Positions 34,870-46,599 of a stretch of DNA of 60,000 nucleotides are shown piece by piece. The first letter of the stretch is position 1. The number at the start of each line of letters is the position of its first letter. The position numbers and the translations under genes were made by a program. This DNA comes from Symsagittifera roscoffensis (taxonomy: Eukaryota; Xenacoelomorpha; Acoela; Convolutidae). The DNA lies in assembly GCF_963678635.1 (NCBI RefSeq), contig NC_087070.1, forward strand, positions 30,917,704-30,977,703. Direction: 5' to 3'. The notes beneath the pieces are model-generated. The model was given only the letters and a program-made list of their open reading frames with translations. It was not told where the DNA came from and did not search any database.

Positions 34870-37790
34870 ATGATTGGTTAATATTAAATATTTTATAGTG
34901 ATAAAATATCCAATTTATCCAATAATAAAATGTAGTTTAGATCAGGTTCCACCCATCCGGGGTTTAGAGAGTTTTAGCTTTTCAATGTTGTTTTGTAGTT
35001 TAGGATGGAATATGGTGTTTTTCTTAAGAGATTGCGAGCATATTCTTTTTTCTGGTTTGGAAGAAGAGATGTTATCACGATAGTTTCGGGAGATCATATT
35101 ATGATTTCTGATCGGTTGTGATGAGTGTTGACCTGGTTGATTTTAGAGAATAGGAATGGTCTAATCACATTCGAGAGTGTCGTGTAGTTTGACTTTGGAT
35201 GCAGTGCCTGGTGACTTGGATCTGTACGTATACTTGAACATCGAGATGGCAATTGTTCTGTCGCAATGGGTTTCCTTTGCTGCGATGCCAAGTCGTACTT
35301 TAATCCGTTGAGTGTAGTGACTGTAGGCAGCATAGCGGGTGTATTTTGCCATTCCGCAGTGGGAGTGTGATTGGGTTGTCAAATTCCTTGCTGCTCGTCT
35401 TTGGGCTGTATGTAATCTATATACTGCATTGTATTATTTACATATACAAATCTTTGTTAATTTTGTTTTTAGTTATGATCTTGTATTAATTTTTATCGCA
35501 AAAGCGTTCTTCTTTAGTTCCGTTATTTTTGAGAGAATAATTCATCCAGTTCTAAGCTTGTTTTAATCCGGTTTGGTTACCGTGCGTTTTCTTTTCTTAG
35601 TCATGCTGTTAGGTTGTGGTTTGTGGTGTTTAGTAAGCTTGCGTTGGTTAGTTTGGATTATTATATAATTCCATTCCAACCGGGTTAAAGGAAAGTTTGA
35701 AATGTTAAAACTGGTTAGAGTTATTATCAGTGAAAGTTTAAAGATAAATTCAATATTTTAAAGAAGTCTTTGTGGGCGAGCAATGCGAATTTTGATAGAA
35801 TTTATGGGCGAGTGAAAATTTAAAACTACAAAGAAGCGTCTTAGAAAAGGTTAGTACTGCTTTAATCTTATAGGCAATTTTTATTAATTTACTACTTTGA
35901 AATTATTAATTTCACAGGTTTCTTATGTCGGTTGAAATCATCAATTTATTTTCATTTTAAAAATATTTATTGCATATGGGAAAAGAGTTAATTTATCAAT
36001 TTAGTGTTGTTTTGGGGGTAAATTTTACTGCTTCATTTATTGCAATTGGTTCATCTAAATTTTTGATTCTAGAAAAAGTTTTCAGTTTTTTATTTCGTTA
36101 TTCTTTTTTGTAGATGATTGATGATTGTACCTGTGAAGACTAAAGAAAAAGAGAAAACATTCATTAAGAATGGTTAGTTTTGTTTCGAATTTATTAGAAT
36201 AATTTGTTCAATTCGTACTTACCTTATTCGTCGGGGAAGAATCCATGGGGAAAAACGTCGTGGATTATTTCTGATGATGTTATTAGTTTAGCTAGTAAGC
36301 GAATGATGTATTTAGTTTGGAGAAGTGGCCAAAGCAATTCGAGTGTGGTCGGGTTATTTATTGGTTTTTTGACAATTAAGTTGGGTTTAAGCAATTTTTG
36401 CTGAGGGGAAGTTTGGAGGGCTTTTAAGGGACTTCCTAGTTTTATTTTTTTATTCATTGAATGATTGTGTGTATTTGAGAATTATTTGTACTTTAGGCTA
36501 AATGATCATGTCGATATTGTTCTTTAGGCTAATTTAATATTTTTGCTTGAGGGTATTTCGAGGTCTTAGCTGGGACAATATTGTTGATTTTTGTTCTAGT
36601 TGATAGGGGAGGGTCGTAATATTGAGGTTTTGTTTATTTCAGTTGTCAAATTTGAGCGGGTTGCTTATTTTTGACCTGGAGGTCTTAAAGTTATAGTTAG
36701 AGATACGCTTGAAGGTTATTATTTGTCGGCTAAAGAAGTCGTGTCAAAAATGGGGTGATGATTCGGAAAGGTTCTTATTGGCTGAAATTGAACTAGTTTG
36801 TTCGAGTGCTTTCCAGCAAGAATTTTGAGAAAATGTTCTGTCCATAAAAATATCTTCAAGAGGTGAAAATGTTAATTGATTTAAAATGGTTTTGAAATTC
36901 AACTTTCTTTAATATTTTAGATAGCGGGATGAATGTTTTGTAATCTTTTCGTGGCTGATTACAAAGTCGCGATGATTGTCTATGTGGAGATTTTTCTTTT
37001 CGATCTTGTGATATAGATTGTCTTCTAATTTTCGATTTTTTCTTTCTGCTTGATTGATTTTTTTTTGTTGTCTAAGTATTTTGATATTTGTTTGGGAAGT
37101 TATTTGTCCTTTTTATCTAATTGTTTTTAGATGGCGTACATATCAGTGCTTTGATTTTGATGTTGTTCTGAGCTATTTTGAATATCTTTAAGTCATGTAA
37201 AAGAGTATAGTTGAGTAAGTTCTTGAAGTGCGTACTCTTTTGGGTAATAAGGTAAAAGATTGTTTAGTGTTTAGATGTTGAACGATTTTTTTTGTTTAAG
37301 CCTAAAAGTTTGTATGTTACATCAGTGGGTTTATCAATTATTTGATACGGTCCTCTTCGGAGTGGTTGTAATTTTTTAGAAATTCATTTTTGTGTTGTAA
37401 AATTTGGAATTAAAACATATGTTACGACTTTTAAATTTTTAGCTGGGGTAAATTGGGAATTTATTTGGGAATTAATATTTTTTCTTTGTAATAATTTTTT
37501 TTTGTTACTTTCTGGTAGTTTTTGTTGTGATTTTTGTCTCTGTTTAAAATCCATTCGGTGTGTGAACAGGAAGCTAATTCAAAAATTTGTGGATGATGAA
37601 AGTGATCTTCATCGTGGGTATGTAGTGGTAGATTATAACATATTGATTCTTTAGTGGGTTGACAATAAACTTGTGTTTTTTGTTTGATTGGCATGTTAAG
37701 CAATCCTTGCATAATACTAAAAAGTAGTCCATATATTCGGTGGAGGTTGCAGTTCGTGTTTATCGGGGTGCAAAGTACTGCTACGCTCAA
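34870..37790 (-). pseudogene. Ty3/Gypsy retrotransposon remnant, internally deleted
   Basis: The plus strand is rich in T and G (so A/C on the coding strand), setting it apart from its flanks. On the minus strand the integrase zinc-binding motif CKDCLTCQSNK is encoded at 37711-37679. The C-terminal GPY/F module follows at 37360-37330 (RRGPYQIIDKPTDVTYKL), then LLPYYPKEYAL at 37258-37226. Only about 300 bp separate the zinc motif from the GPY module, so most of the catalytic core is missing. Stops and frameshifts are frequent. The 2.3 kb to the left would be sequence downstream of pol; no domain is recognised there. Confidence 0.7.
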
Positions 37791-38309
37791 ACTCTGCTAT
37801 CATACAGTTTTTTTTTCACTTTGCTTTTTCTTTGTTTTTCCTTGTATTGAAATCTTAAAAAATTTCTCCCTAGCGCAATTTAAAATGTATTCATCTAACT
37901 TTTTATCCTAGTCCTAGCCAATTGTCATTTCTAGGGCCCAACATGCTTAGAATTTTGATTTTTTACCCTAGCTTTGTTTTCCTAGATTCTTGTTTTTTGG
38001 TGGATTTCAGAGGTTTGGGTTGGGACGCGAATTTTTCTCTGTTGATCTTCTGGGGCTGCTTTTATTAACTAATCTGGGTCTTATAGGCTTGATCTTGCGT
38101 CTCGCAAAATAAGGTTTCACGTTTTCTCGAAAAAATTGAAAATTTTGACCTAAAGTTCATTAAAAATTGTGCCATTTTTGGCCTGTTTTTCGAGGGTTTT
38201 TCGTGCAATTTGTGTCTTAAATTTTTTTTTGTGCTCAATATGGGTTCCACAAATATCTTTGCTAGTAATTGTAACTTCGGTATATTTGAAGAAAGTTTTT
38301 CTCATAAAA

Positions 38310-38800
38310 GAACAAAACTACTCGTATCAGGGCCAAACCCTGAAAGTTCCGACTGCCTTCCAAGATCTATGGAGCAATTGTTTAAATAAGAAAATGACAA
38401 AATTTTCAAAAAAAAATGGATTTATGCTCTTAAGTAACGTAGAATTTGATAAATTTCGCTCCTAGCATTGTAGAAGCTATGACAAATAACCTACTACAAC
38501 CCATTTGGAACAATTTGTAAAACAGATTGAATGTCCGTTTTCCGTTTACGTGTTAATAGTGCGAAAAGTATAGCGCGTTAATTGTCCCAAATTGGCCATT
38601 TTGGCTATGTTTAAACCCTCATATCTTCACAAAAAAAGGATCACATGTGAAACATCTTTATCAATTGGAGCTCATGACTACAATAACTTTCGCCTGATTT
38701 AAAAAGAACCCTCGTAAAATTGTCTGGAGAATAAAAAGCCACCCGAGCATAAATATTCTGCCTTTTTCTTCAAAATTCGGAACCAAAATCAAAATATCAA
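38310..38800. repeat. R1 dispersed repeat, nearly full copy
   Basis: It starts with ACTCGTATCAGGGCCAAACCCTGAA (hairpin arms CAGGGC/CCCTG), continues with TTTCGCTCCTA, then the core GTTAATAGTGCG…GCGCGTTAATTG and CCAAATTGGCC, and ends near the AAATTCGGAACC block. It matches 19470-20285 without the inserted fragment found there, which confirms that the insertion is secondary. Confidence 0.75.
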
Positions 38801-39129
38801 AGTTTTAAACCATTTTTCCTCGTCATCCAGACAAAATTTGAAATTTAAATTAAAGAATTACAAGGTTCAAGTATGATATATCACTTAAGCCCTGTAAGTT
38901 GTGTAAGATATATTAGACAACCCCTACGATAAATGTTTGTGGTTCCTAATTTTGCGTGGAAAAAATTCAAAAATAAAAAAAAAAACTAAAACCAACCCAA
39001 ATACGAAGTTTCTCCCCACTTTCAATGCTCGGAAGAAAATTAAAATAAGTACTTTATTTAAATTGGTATGCTACATGCAACAAGCAATTTTCAAATTAGG
39101 TATCTAAATTGTTTTTATGGCTGACTAAC

Positions 39130-39279
39130 CGTGTGAATCCAGAATGGCAGTCTCCCTCTGCATGTTGAACGAGTACAGAGAGAGGGACACGGACACAGTG
39201 CAATTGAGAGGGGGGTTGTTGGGGTCCCCTGACACCGGGCTGGTCTCCTTGCTGCCTCCGTACGGACCCTGTCGTCTCA
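39130..39279 (-). CDS. PDZ-scaffold (GRIP-like) exon 1 of those visible: N-terminal region
   Basis: This 150-bp exon has acceptor GTCTATATTAG and donor GTTAGT at 39129-39124, phase 1 at both ends. It is strikingly GC-rich for the region and reads RRQGPYGGSKETSP, a Pro/Asn-rich stretch, then TVSVSLSLYSFNMQRETAIL. It joins exon 33861-33941 in frame. No domain is recognised; GRIP proteins have a short, variable N-terminal region before PDZ1, which fits. A second possible acceptor (exon start 39268) would change the entry phase to 0. Confidence 0.65.
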
Positions 39280-40667
39280 CTAATATAGACACAACTCATA
39301 ACAATTAGCAACACAAATTACAATATATCTAGCCAACATAACCAGTAATAGCTGATATCGCAATAATATTACGATGAAGAGTTGTCAGAAAAAGCTGGAT
39401 TGCTTATAATTGTACGTAGTATTTAAAAAGGGGGCTAACAGTGCGACTATTCCCCAGAAAACCGAACAACTCCTAAGCGTCCATTCCCAAGTGGTAAAAT
39501 GATTTTCACTTCGTATAAAAACCCACCGCAGAATAAAGCAAAGAGGAAAAAAGGTTAAAAGGATGAATATGAGTTTTCTTTTGATGAAGTCTTAAAGAAA
39601 TTTGAAAGTCAAATCAATGGATGTTCGAAAAGGCAGAATTAAAAGACCTGTCAGAAAGCACTTTTTGATGTGTTAAATGCAAGAAATGTATAGGCGCAGT
39701 AGCGTCGCATGATTGAAAAAAATTATTCGAGGTTGGTTGGGAAAAAAGAGAAAGATTCAAGGATGACCGAAAATGACAACTGAGTTACCTTTTTAAGGTT
39801 GAACATCCGGCAGTAATGATTCATTAAAATTAAGGAGAGTGGAATTGACCGGTTAATTCTGTATTAAATGAGTATAAGACAAACAGCTCCAGACTAGAAA
39901 AGGAATCCAATCCAAATGACAATCTCAATTTATTCAAAGTACCAGTAAATGTCAGTCAAATATGTCATTCTGTTATGAAATCAAATGTAAAAGAACAAAA
40001 TAGCAAAAAAAAACTAAGCTTTCGAAAGGTTAAACTTGCAAAATGGTACAATTGTTAATTGGCTTCTGATAAATGATGAACAAAATGAACAAAAGAGAAA
40101 TTGGAAAAGTGAAAAAAAATTGATTCAGTTCAAAAACAGTTAAGTCAGAAATAGTTTGTGCGAAAAATGATCAGGCCAGTACAGTTATTTTCCGACTAGC
40201 TCATGTCAATTTAGATTCTCAATGGACGAAAGAACAGTTGGACGTTCGCGCATTAATTTGATTTTGTATTCAGTCATCATTACTTCTACTTATAAAACCA
40301 GGATCGGATATTGTGAAATGCTAGCGGGTTCCGGTCACAATGAGATGGCTTCCTTCTTTTGAGACTCCATCCATAGAGAACTTACATGGGGTCATTGAAT
40401 GGAACCGAGCTTAATTTTTTTATTCGGGAAACAAGATTGTAAAAAATGTGGATTTAACTCATCTAAGAGTAGATCATTATAGATAAATTGTGCAAACCAA
40501 TCTGAACAGTTTACAAAAATTATCGAAAAAGTGTTTTGGGAAATTTTTGTAAGAGAAAAGAAGCCTTGGAACAAAAAAAAATAAATAAAAACTCGTGAAA
40601 ACAGATCTGGGTAACTTGAATGAATAAACATTTTTTGATACTCGCCCCTATCAAGGTGTAAAATTAC
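39280..40667. other. non-coding stretch
   Basis: AT-rich and A-rich sequence without an exon-like block or recognised repeat; probably intron or 5' flank of the PDZ gene. Confidence 0.5.
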
Positions 40668-40823
40668 TGACGTAATGATGTAAAAAGAGGTACAAAGAGT
40701 GTCTGGGCGGATATTAAACGGTCTCTTGGTCACATGGACTCGCTCCGCGGCGCCCAATAATGCCAGAGTCGAACAACAATCGAGATGCGATTCAGTAATT
40801 AGATTACTTCTGGGCTTATGGCA
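40668..40823 (-). CDS. possible further upstream exon of the PDZ gene
   Basis: An acceptor-like ATGCCTTTTCAG before 40823 opens a 52-codon frame with GC-rich codons, reading CHKPRSNLITESHLDCC then LLGAAERVHVTKRPFNIRP. It ends at a possible donor GTAATT (40667-40662), phase 0. That would need the alternative acceptor (39268) of the next exon; a weaker donor GTACCT (exon end 40694) would give phase 1 and fit the preferred one. No domain is recognised. Confidence 0.35.
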
Positions 40824-41340
40824 CTGAAAAGGCATTATTTTGATGGAAAGCGCGGCCTCCCATTTAAAGCTGGTTTTTGTTGCTATGTTTTAGGGAGTGA
40901 TTGAGCAACAAGCCAGATTCAATTCAGTTTTTAATCTGCTTCAAGGAATTAATTAAAAGAGACACATCAAAAAAGCACACAATGTATTTTGGAAATTGTT
41001 GCTCTGTTTTCGTTGATGGATGCGAGTGTCGTGTACATGAAGGATGTCTTGCAAAAGGAGTTTCGTTATTAGGTACAAAATAAACATATGCTTAACCATG
41101 CATTTATTTCTGTATGGCGGGTAGCAATTCGTTAATGGGTACCCTGAGGGGATTAGTTAAAGAAATTCTACAGAAAAAAAGTGTCCCGACTTTCAAATTT
41201 TGGCCTCATATGTTTTCAGGCTTTAAAAAACTAATTGCCAGCTAAAGTATTTTTTAAAATTTTGCAAAGAACATTAGCTCAGATAAAAAATTTTGTAAAA
41301 TTTCTTTTTAATGAGTCAAAAAATGAATTGGGGATAACTG
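40824..41340. other. non-coding stretch
   Basis: No confident feature. A short plus-strand frame at 40982-41083 is Cys-rich (FGNCCSVFVDGCECRVHEG), without splice signals or a known family. Confidence 0.45.
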
Positions 41341-41652
41341 CAGGGGCGCATCTAGAATTTTATTGAGGAGTAAGAATTTTAAAAGGGTTTCAAAATTTTG
41401 AATAAAAAACAGGCTAAAAATGTCGTTTTGAGCACTTCTAAAGAACACTGGACCAAAAAATTGCGTTTTTTAGGAGCGCTCTTCCCCCTCAAAATAAGTA
41501 ATATTGGCGCCACATGTACCATTAGAAGATTTCTAGGGTCAGCAAGCAAACATGGATATCTCAAAATATCTCAAAGTAGATATCTTCCTTTGGGTCGGCA
41601 ATTAGTCGAATCTCTGAGAACAGAGGGCATCCCCTCCCTAAATCCGCCCTTG
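41341..41652. mobile_element. hAT-type MITE, reversed copy
   Basis: Ends CAGGGGCGCATCTAG and AAATCCGCCCTTG form terminal inverted repeats. It is flanked by GATAACTG (41333-41340) and GACAACTG (41653-41660), an 8-bp duplication with one mismatch. Internal blocks (TTCCCCCTCAAAATAAGTAATATTGGCGCC) match the 11947 element in reverse orientation. Confidence 0.87.
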
Positions 41653-41932
41653 GACAACTGTTTATACAAAAATGGTTAACCAAAACTTAAATCTTTGGAA
41701 ATCTTAAAATATTACTAGAAACTAAAAAAAAAATTTGACACACAGGTGAAACGGAGCTTTGCAACAATTTTGCGATGCAAAAACACAAAATGGTGAATGA
41801 AAACAAAACGCAATTCAAAAAAAAATGAAAAAGTAACTTGACAAAAGCTGAAAAATTACAGCAAGAAGAACTTCATAACTGTATCAGACGAAGTTCATAA
41901 ACAACCCTTAGTCATTGAAAATTACCGAGAGG

Positions 41933-42361
41933 CAGGGGATCAATGATTTGCTCGAGGGGTGGGGGCGGATTTTCAAAAATTGTTAAAAATTGTTGTCTAC
42001 TTTTATTAGGTCGACCAAATTGATTTTTCGAGATCTCTCAAAGGACCCAAAAGTCCCTGTTTTGGCCAATATTTCTGCACCGCAGGAAAAATTTTTAAAA
42101 AACAGGCCAAAATAGGCAAAAACTATGACCAAAATAACTGCGTTTTTTTTGGCGGGAACTCCCCCATCAAAATTAGTATATGTTAGCGCCAAAGGCGCCT
42201 TTAGAAAGATTTTTGGGTCCATCACAAAAAAAGATATTTCGAAATAGTACAATAGTGGGAACCTCTGGATCGACAGGGGTCGAAACCTTGAGAAGGGAGG
42301 GACAGAGTGACCGCCAAACCCCGCGCCCCTCCACCCCAATTCCGAGTGATCCTCCCCCCTG
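41933..42361. mobile_element. hAT-type MITE, second reversed copy
   Basis: It begins CAGGGGATCAATG and ends GATCCTCCCCCCTG. The flanks CCGAGAGG and CCGAGTGA agree at 6 of 8 positions. Internal blocks TCGACCAAATTGATTTT and ACTCCCCCATCAAAATTAG relate it to the 11947 and 52811 elements. It is the most GC-rich member at its right end. Confidence 0.78.
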
Positions 42362-43941
42362 CCGAGTGACAACAAAGGCGTCAAACTTTGAGTCGAAACC
42401 TGTTGAGCCGAAAACAAAACTGTTGTCATAAAAAGTTTCCTTGAATTTTAAAGTTTTTACCATCCATCCAAATTGAAACACATAATCCCAAACGTATATG
42501 TTTTGCCCTCAAAATCTCTTAAAATAAGTTGACTAAGTCGGTATAACATAAACTGAAACTGTTTGAATATTAACAAAAACGAAAAAAATTGAAAACAAAA
42601 TTGTGAGAAGTTTCAGTTATAGTAAAACTGTTTAAATACAAAAAAAACACATGCATAAAAAATAAAGCAATAAAAACCTTACCAGATAAAAAATGGCGTT
42701 TAGAAAATGGAAATCTAACCGACATAAATTAAGACGAAAAAAGGGAACACGAAGAAAAATTGAGAAATTTTTTTTAGAAAAGTTAACTACAACCTGAAAC
42801 GGGCTTGAACTAATTATTACTTAAGTGATAGTTTTTTTGAACTTTCAAGAAATTGACCAGATCAGTTGAAAATATTTCTAGAAGTGAACATAAGTGAAAA
42901 TCATGCGGAGAAAAATGATTACTGGAAAAAACCGATTGCAATACTCTTTTGCAATGCCTTAATAACGGATTGCAATTCCGTTGCATATCGCAAAGTTACT
43001 TAGATTCTGGAAAATTTATTTGATTAACTTGATAAAAGTTTTATGAATATTTAAGTCAAAATTCTTCAAATTTAAGTAATCTAAATACACAGTTCAAAAA
43101 TTCATCTTGTTTACATATTACTCAACACTTCTGCATTTCAGATTTACAAGAAAAAAAATGTATGACAATTTTCTGGCCGAACAAATTAATTTCTTACTGC
43201 CGTAATTAATCAAGCAAAAACTAATGCGCCTATATAAGAAGTCTAAAATAAGGCAAACCAAATTGCATTAAGTTTTCTTAGTTTTTATGAAAATTAAAGC
43301 TAACTAGCTTCTCTTCCTTCAAAACTTTATTCCAAGTTTATAAAAAAAGCACTCCTTCCATACCCAGAAAATCAAATGGCGACGAATTAAAGCCACATCA
43401 AAAAGTGAGCCGGTTTGAGTTGATTTATCCAGAAACATTAAATTATTAATGAAATAAACGCAATTTTTTTTTGAAAGGGCTGTTGAAACAACATTTCAGC
43501 TCATCGCCAGCCGCCCTGGAAAGATAAAACAAGAAGACAAGTAGAAAAGTAGGCGCCTGTTCAAAAAAGGTTTTATGAGCAAATCATTATCTATAATGCA
43601 ATTTTTGCAAAAAAAATTGTAGAAATATTTCAAATTCGCTTGTTTTCAGGCTTTCAATATTTTTGAGAGTTAGATGAGATTCTATCATTATATCATATGA
43701 TCGAAATCGATGTCTTTTTAAAGACTTCTTTCGACTTTGCTAGGAAAAGGCACAGTTCGTAGCACACCTTTGCTGGAACTACAAGTGACACGACAGTTTG
43801 TTATATATATTTTTCAACAACTCATCCCCTTTTTGGTGTCTCAAAATTTGAAAAAATTCCTTAAACAGTTCATACAGATAAATTTCATACACGTTTAGAA
43901 TATTTTTTGTTCATTATCTCCCAGACAGATTCCGATTTTTC
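42362..43941. other. non-coding stretch
   Basis: A-rich sequence, no exon and no recognised repeat. Confidence 0.5.
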
Positions 43942-44215
43942 TTAAAAAAGATAGTTCTCATAATCTTTTTCTGAAACTTGTGTTTCCTCCAGATGAGTTT
44001 TATATGTGTTACCATAAACCAAAAACCCGTAGAAAATCACTGATTCAGCATATGATGTATAAAAATGAAGCAATTGTGTTTTTGAAAAATACAGCGTAGC
44101 CTTATAAACTAATCCCCAGAATCTAGACAACTTTTTATTAATTGATGAAATGTGCTCAATAAAAATTAATTTTGGTTCAATATTTATACCTAAATACATG
44201 CAAGAACTCAATTTT
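43942..44215 (-). pseudogene. LINE reverse transcriptase C-terminal fragment
   Basis: An 89-residue minus-strand frame reads MYLGINIEPKLIFIEHISSI, then KLSRFWGLVYKA and FYGFLVYGNTYKTHLEETQ. This is the RT thumb pattern of non-LTR elements (YLGV.ID..L.w..HI, then K…G.L.k, then YG…WG). The rest of the element is not found nearby on the minus strand, so this is a fragment. Confidence 0.75.
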
Positions 44216-44237
44216 CAATTTCCCAACCCAAACATGA

Positions 44238-44299
44238 TTTGTCGGCAAACTTCTTGTTAATAGCTCATAGTTTGTCGGCAATCTTCTTGTTAATAACTT
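44238..44299. repeat. 33-bp tandem duplication
   Basis: TTTGTCGGCAAACTTCTTGT at 44238 recurs with one change at 44271; the first unit ends AATAGCTCATAG. Confidence 0.85.
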
Positions 44300-44399
44300 T
44301 TCTTTGACTTTTAACTCCTTGCCACTAAGATATCAAATTAGAAATTAAGATAGAAGTAGTTTTTACAAACAAGTTTTTTGAGAGCTTGACATCTGGCGA

Positions 44400-44660
44400 C
44401 AGCTTCTATCCCGAATCACCCGCATTCTTATTGGCTGGAATGAAGGATTTTCCCCGAGGAAGGATTAAGCGATACCTTTATATCCTGAATCGCCCTTCTA
44501 ACGAACAACTTGCAATACCCTACCACCCTGTATCACCCTCCTCCTGTACTGAACAATTTGACCCTCCCTCCCAAAAAAAGGTTTCAGCGATGCTCTCGTA
44601 TCCTGAATTGTCCTGACCAATGATTATACGATGACTTGGCCATCCTGAATTGCTCTCAAT
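44400..44660. repeat. imperfect repeats with TATCCTGAATYG motif
   Basis: A C-rich stretch in which TATCCYGAATYRYCC occurs near 44407, 44483, 44600 and 44642. The 33 bp around 44463-44495 resemble 44580-44612 (AGCGAT…TATCCTGAAT). The open frame across it (44386-44616) has no known domain. Confidence 0.5.
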
Positions 44661-45384
44661 TTTCCCTCAACTTTACCTCAACTATCCCCAGTTCCACTCT
44701 CCTGAGGACTCACATTAACATGGTTTAGTTTTTTAGTTTCTGACAGCTAAGAAAAAAAGCACAGGAAGTAAAAGAAAAGCACCCACTCATCAAGTTAAAT
44801 GTATAAAAGCAGAGACAGGGCTTTAAAAGCAATGGTCTGCTGTGTCAAATATCAACTTTACAATTTGGCAATTGCAAAAAAAGTGATTTACAGAGGAAGA
44901 GAAACTTTAACATCACAACCCTACACCATCCGTTCCGCCCACGCTTTAACTCACTGTCTCGACTATTGCTCATCGACAGAACCTGCAATACCAAATCGTT
45001 TCGGGACTGTTTTGCAATTTTCTCGACTATTGGTATTTTATTGAGTGAATCTTTCTGTCAAGCAGTATAATTGTCATGAAGTTTCCACAGTTTTTATATT
45101 TTCAGGTTACAGTGCTGATTTAAATTATCCGTAAAAACGCTTAAAACTTCAAATTTAAAACACGTTTTTCTAAAACTCGGTCAATTTTAGACAAAAAATA
45201 TGAAGACAAAACATGCTTAGGTTATCAGTAGATTTAATGTGGTGCATTTTGCTTCGCGAACTTCGGGCCCAAAACTTTTTCCCAAAAATGGATCTTTTTT
45301 TGGCTTTTTTAGTTTAAAAAACTGTGCCAAAATGACCAAGTCAATTTTTGACATAAACACATCAAAGTTAGCCTTTTACCAGAC

Positions 45385-45880
45385 CAATAAACTTTAAAAA
45401 AGGTATAATCTCTAAAATATTGAATTAATTAGTTAAATTTTCTTTGATAGACAAAAAAAGTAGTTTTAATTTATAAAACAACAATTTTTTTTATTAGAAA
45501 ACAATTTTTAAACGTTTTCCAATGTTTTGAAAAGTATACCCTTAATAAATATTGTTGAGCTACGCAAAATGCTCACTTTCATAAACTTATGTCGGTAAAT
45601 AACTTGATAGTTTGGTAAACTTGTGCGTAATGGGCGTAAATTAATTTAAAAAATCACGTCCAAATTACCGAGTTAAAAACTGACAGTGAGCATTTTGCGT
45701 AGCTCAACAATCTTTAATAAGGATGCACTCTCCAAAATCCAAACAAATTGCAAATCATTTAAAAATTGTTTTCAAATAAAAAAATTGATGTTTTATATAA
45801 AAAAAACGACCTTTTTTGTCTATAAAAAATTAGTTTATACAATAATTTAAAAACGATACCCTTCTTAAAGCTTGTTGCGC
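45385..45880. repeat. large inverted repeat with a perfect 27-bp inner stem
   Basis: 45551-45577 and 45685-45711 are perfect reverse complements (ATTGTTGAGCTACGC … GCGTAGCTCAACAAT). Outside them the arms continue imperfectly for 150 bp or more, for example TAGACAAAAAAAGTAG (about 45450) against CTTTTTTGTCTA (about 45812). The loop is about 107 bp. It is a fold-back element or MITE; no second copy is seen in the window. Confidence 0.85.
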
Positions 45881-46599
45881 CCAAATTCGTCCAAATTACC
45901 GAAGCCAAAAAAGGTTTTGTGGGTAACCTGAACTTTGCAACACTTTTCACTTGAAATCAACCCAGAAGAAAAACGGCTTTCAATTTTCAAGTTTAATGGG
46001 TTTTGTTCGGAAAATGTTTTTCCGGACGGATGAATGGGAGGTGATTTTTCCCCGCCCAAAAAAAACTCATGTAGAGTCTCTCTAGCATGTCAAAAGCATG
46101 GATAGCAAAAAAACAGGGTTGAGACAAGTTAAATAGGGGTAACAATCTAGAGAACTGATTTGCCAAAACAAGTCGTTAGTAAAAGCAGTTTGTACCATTT
46201 ATTACCCAAAAAGGTGCAATATGCAATAGGCCAAGTTCCGTATTTTTAAAATTTGAAAACAAATTGACTTTTGTTATTGTATAACAAATATACTTGATAC
46301 AAGTAGCCTTGTTTGAACCTAGTGAAGTTTTATCTGGATCAATTAATTGGCTTATTAATCAACAGCGTGCACATAAGTGATTCAACAAAACTGCTTAAAT
46401 TGGTTCAAAGCCTTGAGTTTTTCCACTGCTTTTTCAGGCCTATGGAGTACTAATTTCATTTAGAAGTTTTTTTGCAGATTTTAGAAACTTATGAATAAAA
46501 AATCAAAAGTTTTTTGGGGACTTTTTTTTAGAAAATCGAATTAAAAATTGGTATTTTTCCATATCGCAAAATATTAAAGAGACCAAAACGCACGTCCAA

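Noticed and set aside
40982-41083. small Cys-rich secreted peptide
   Set aside because: No signal peptide, no splice signals and too short to judge; chance frame not excluded.
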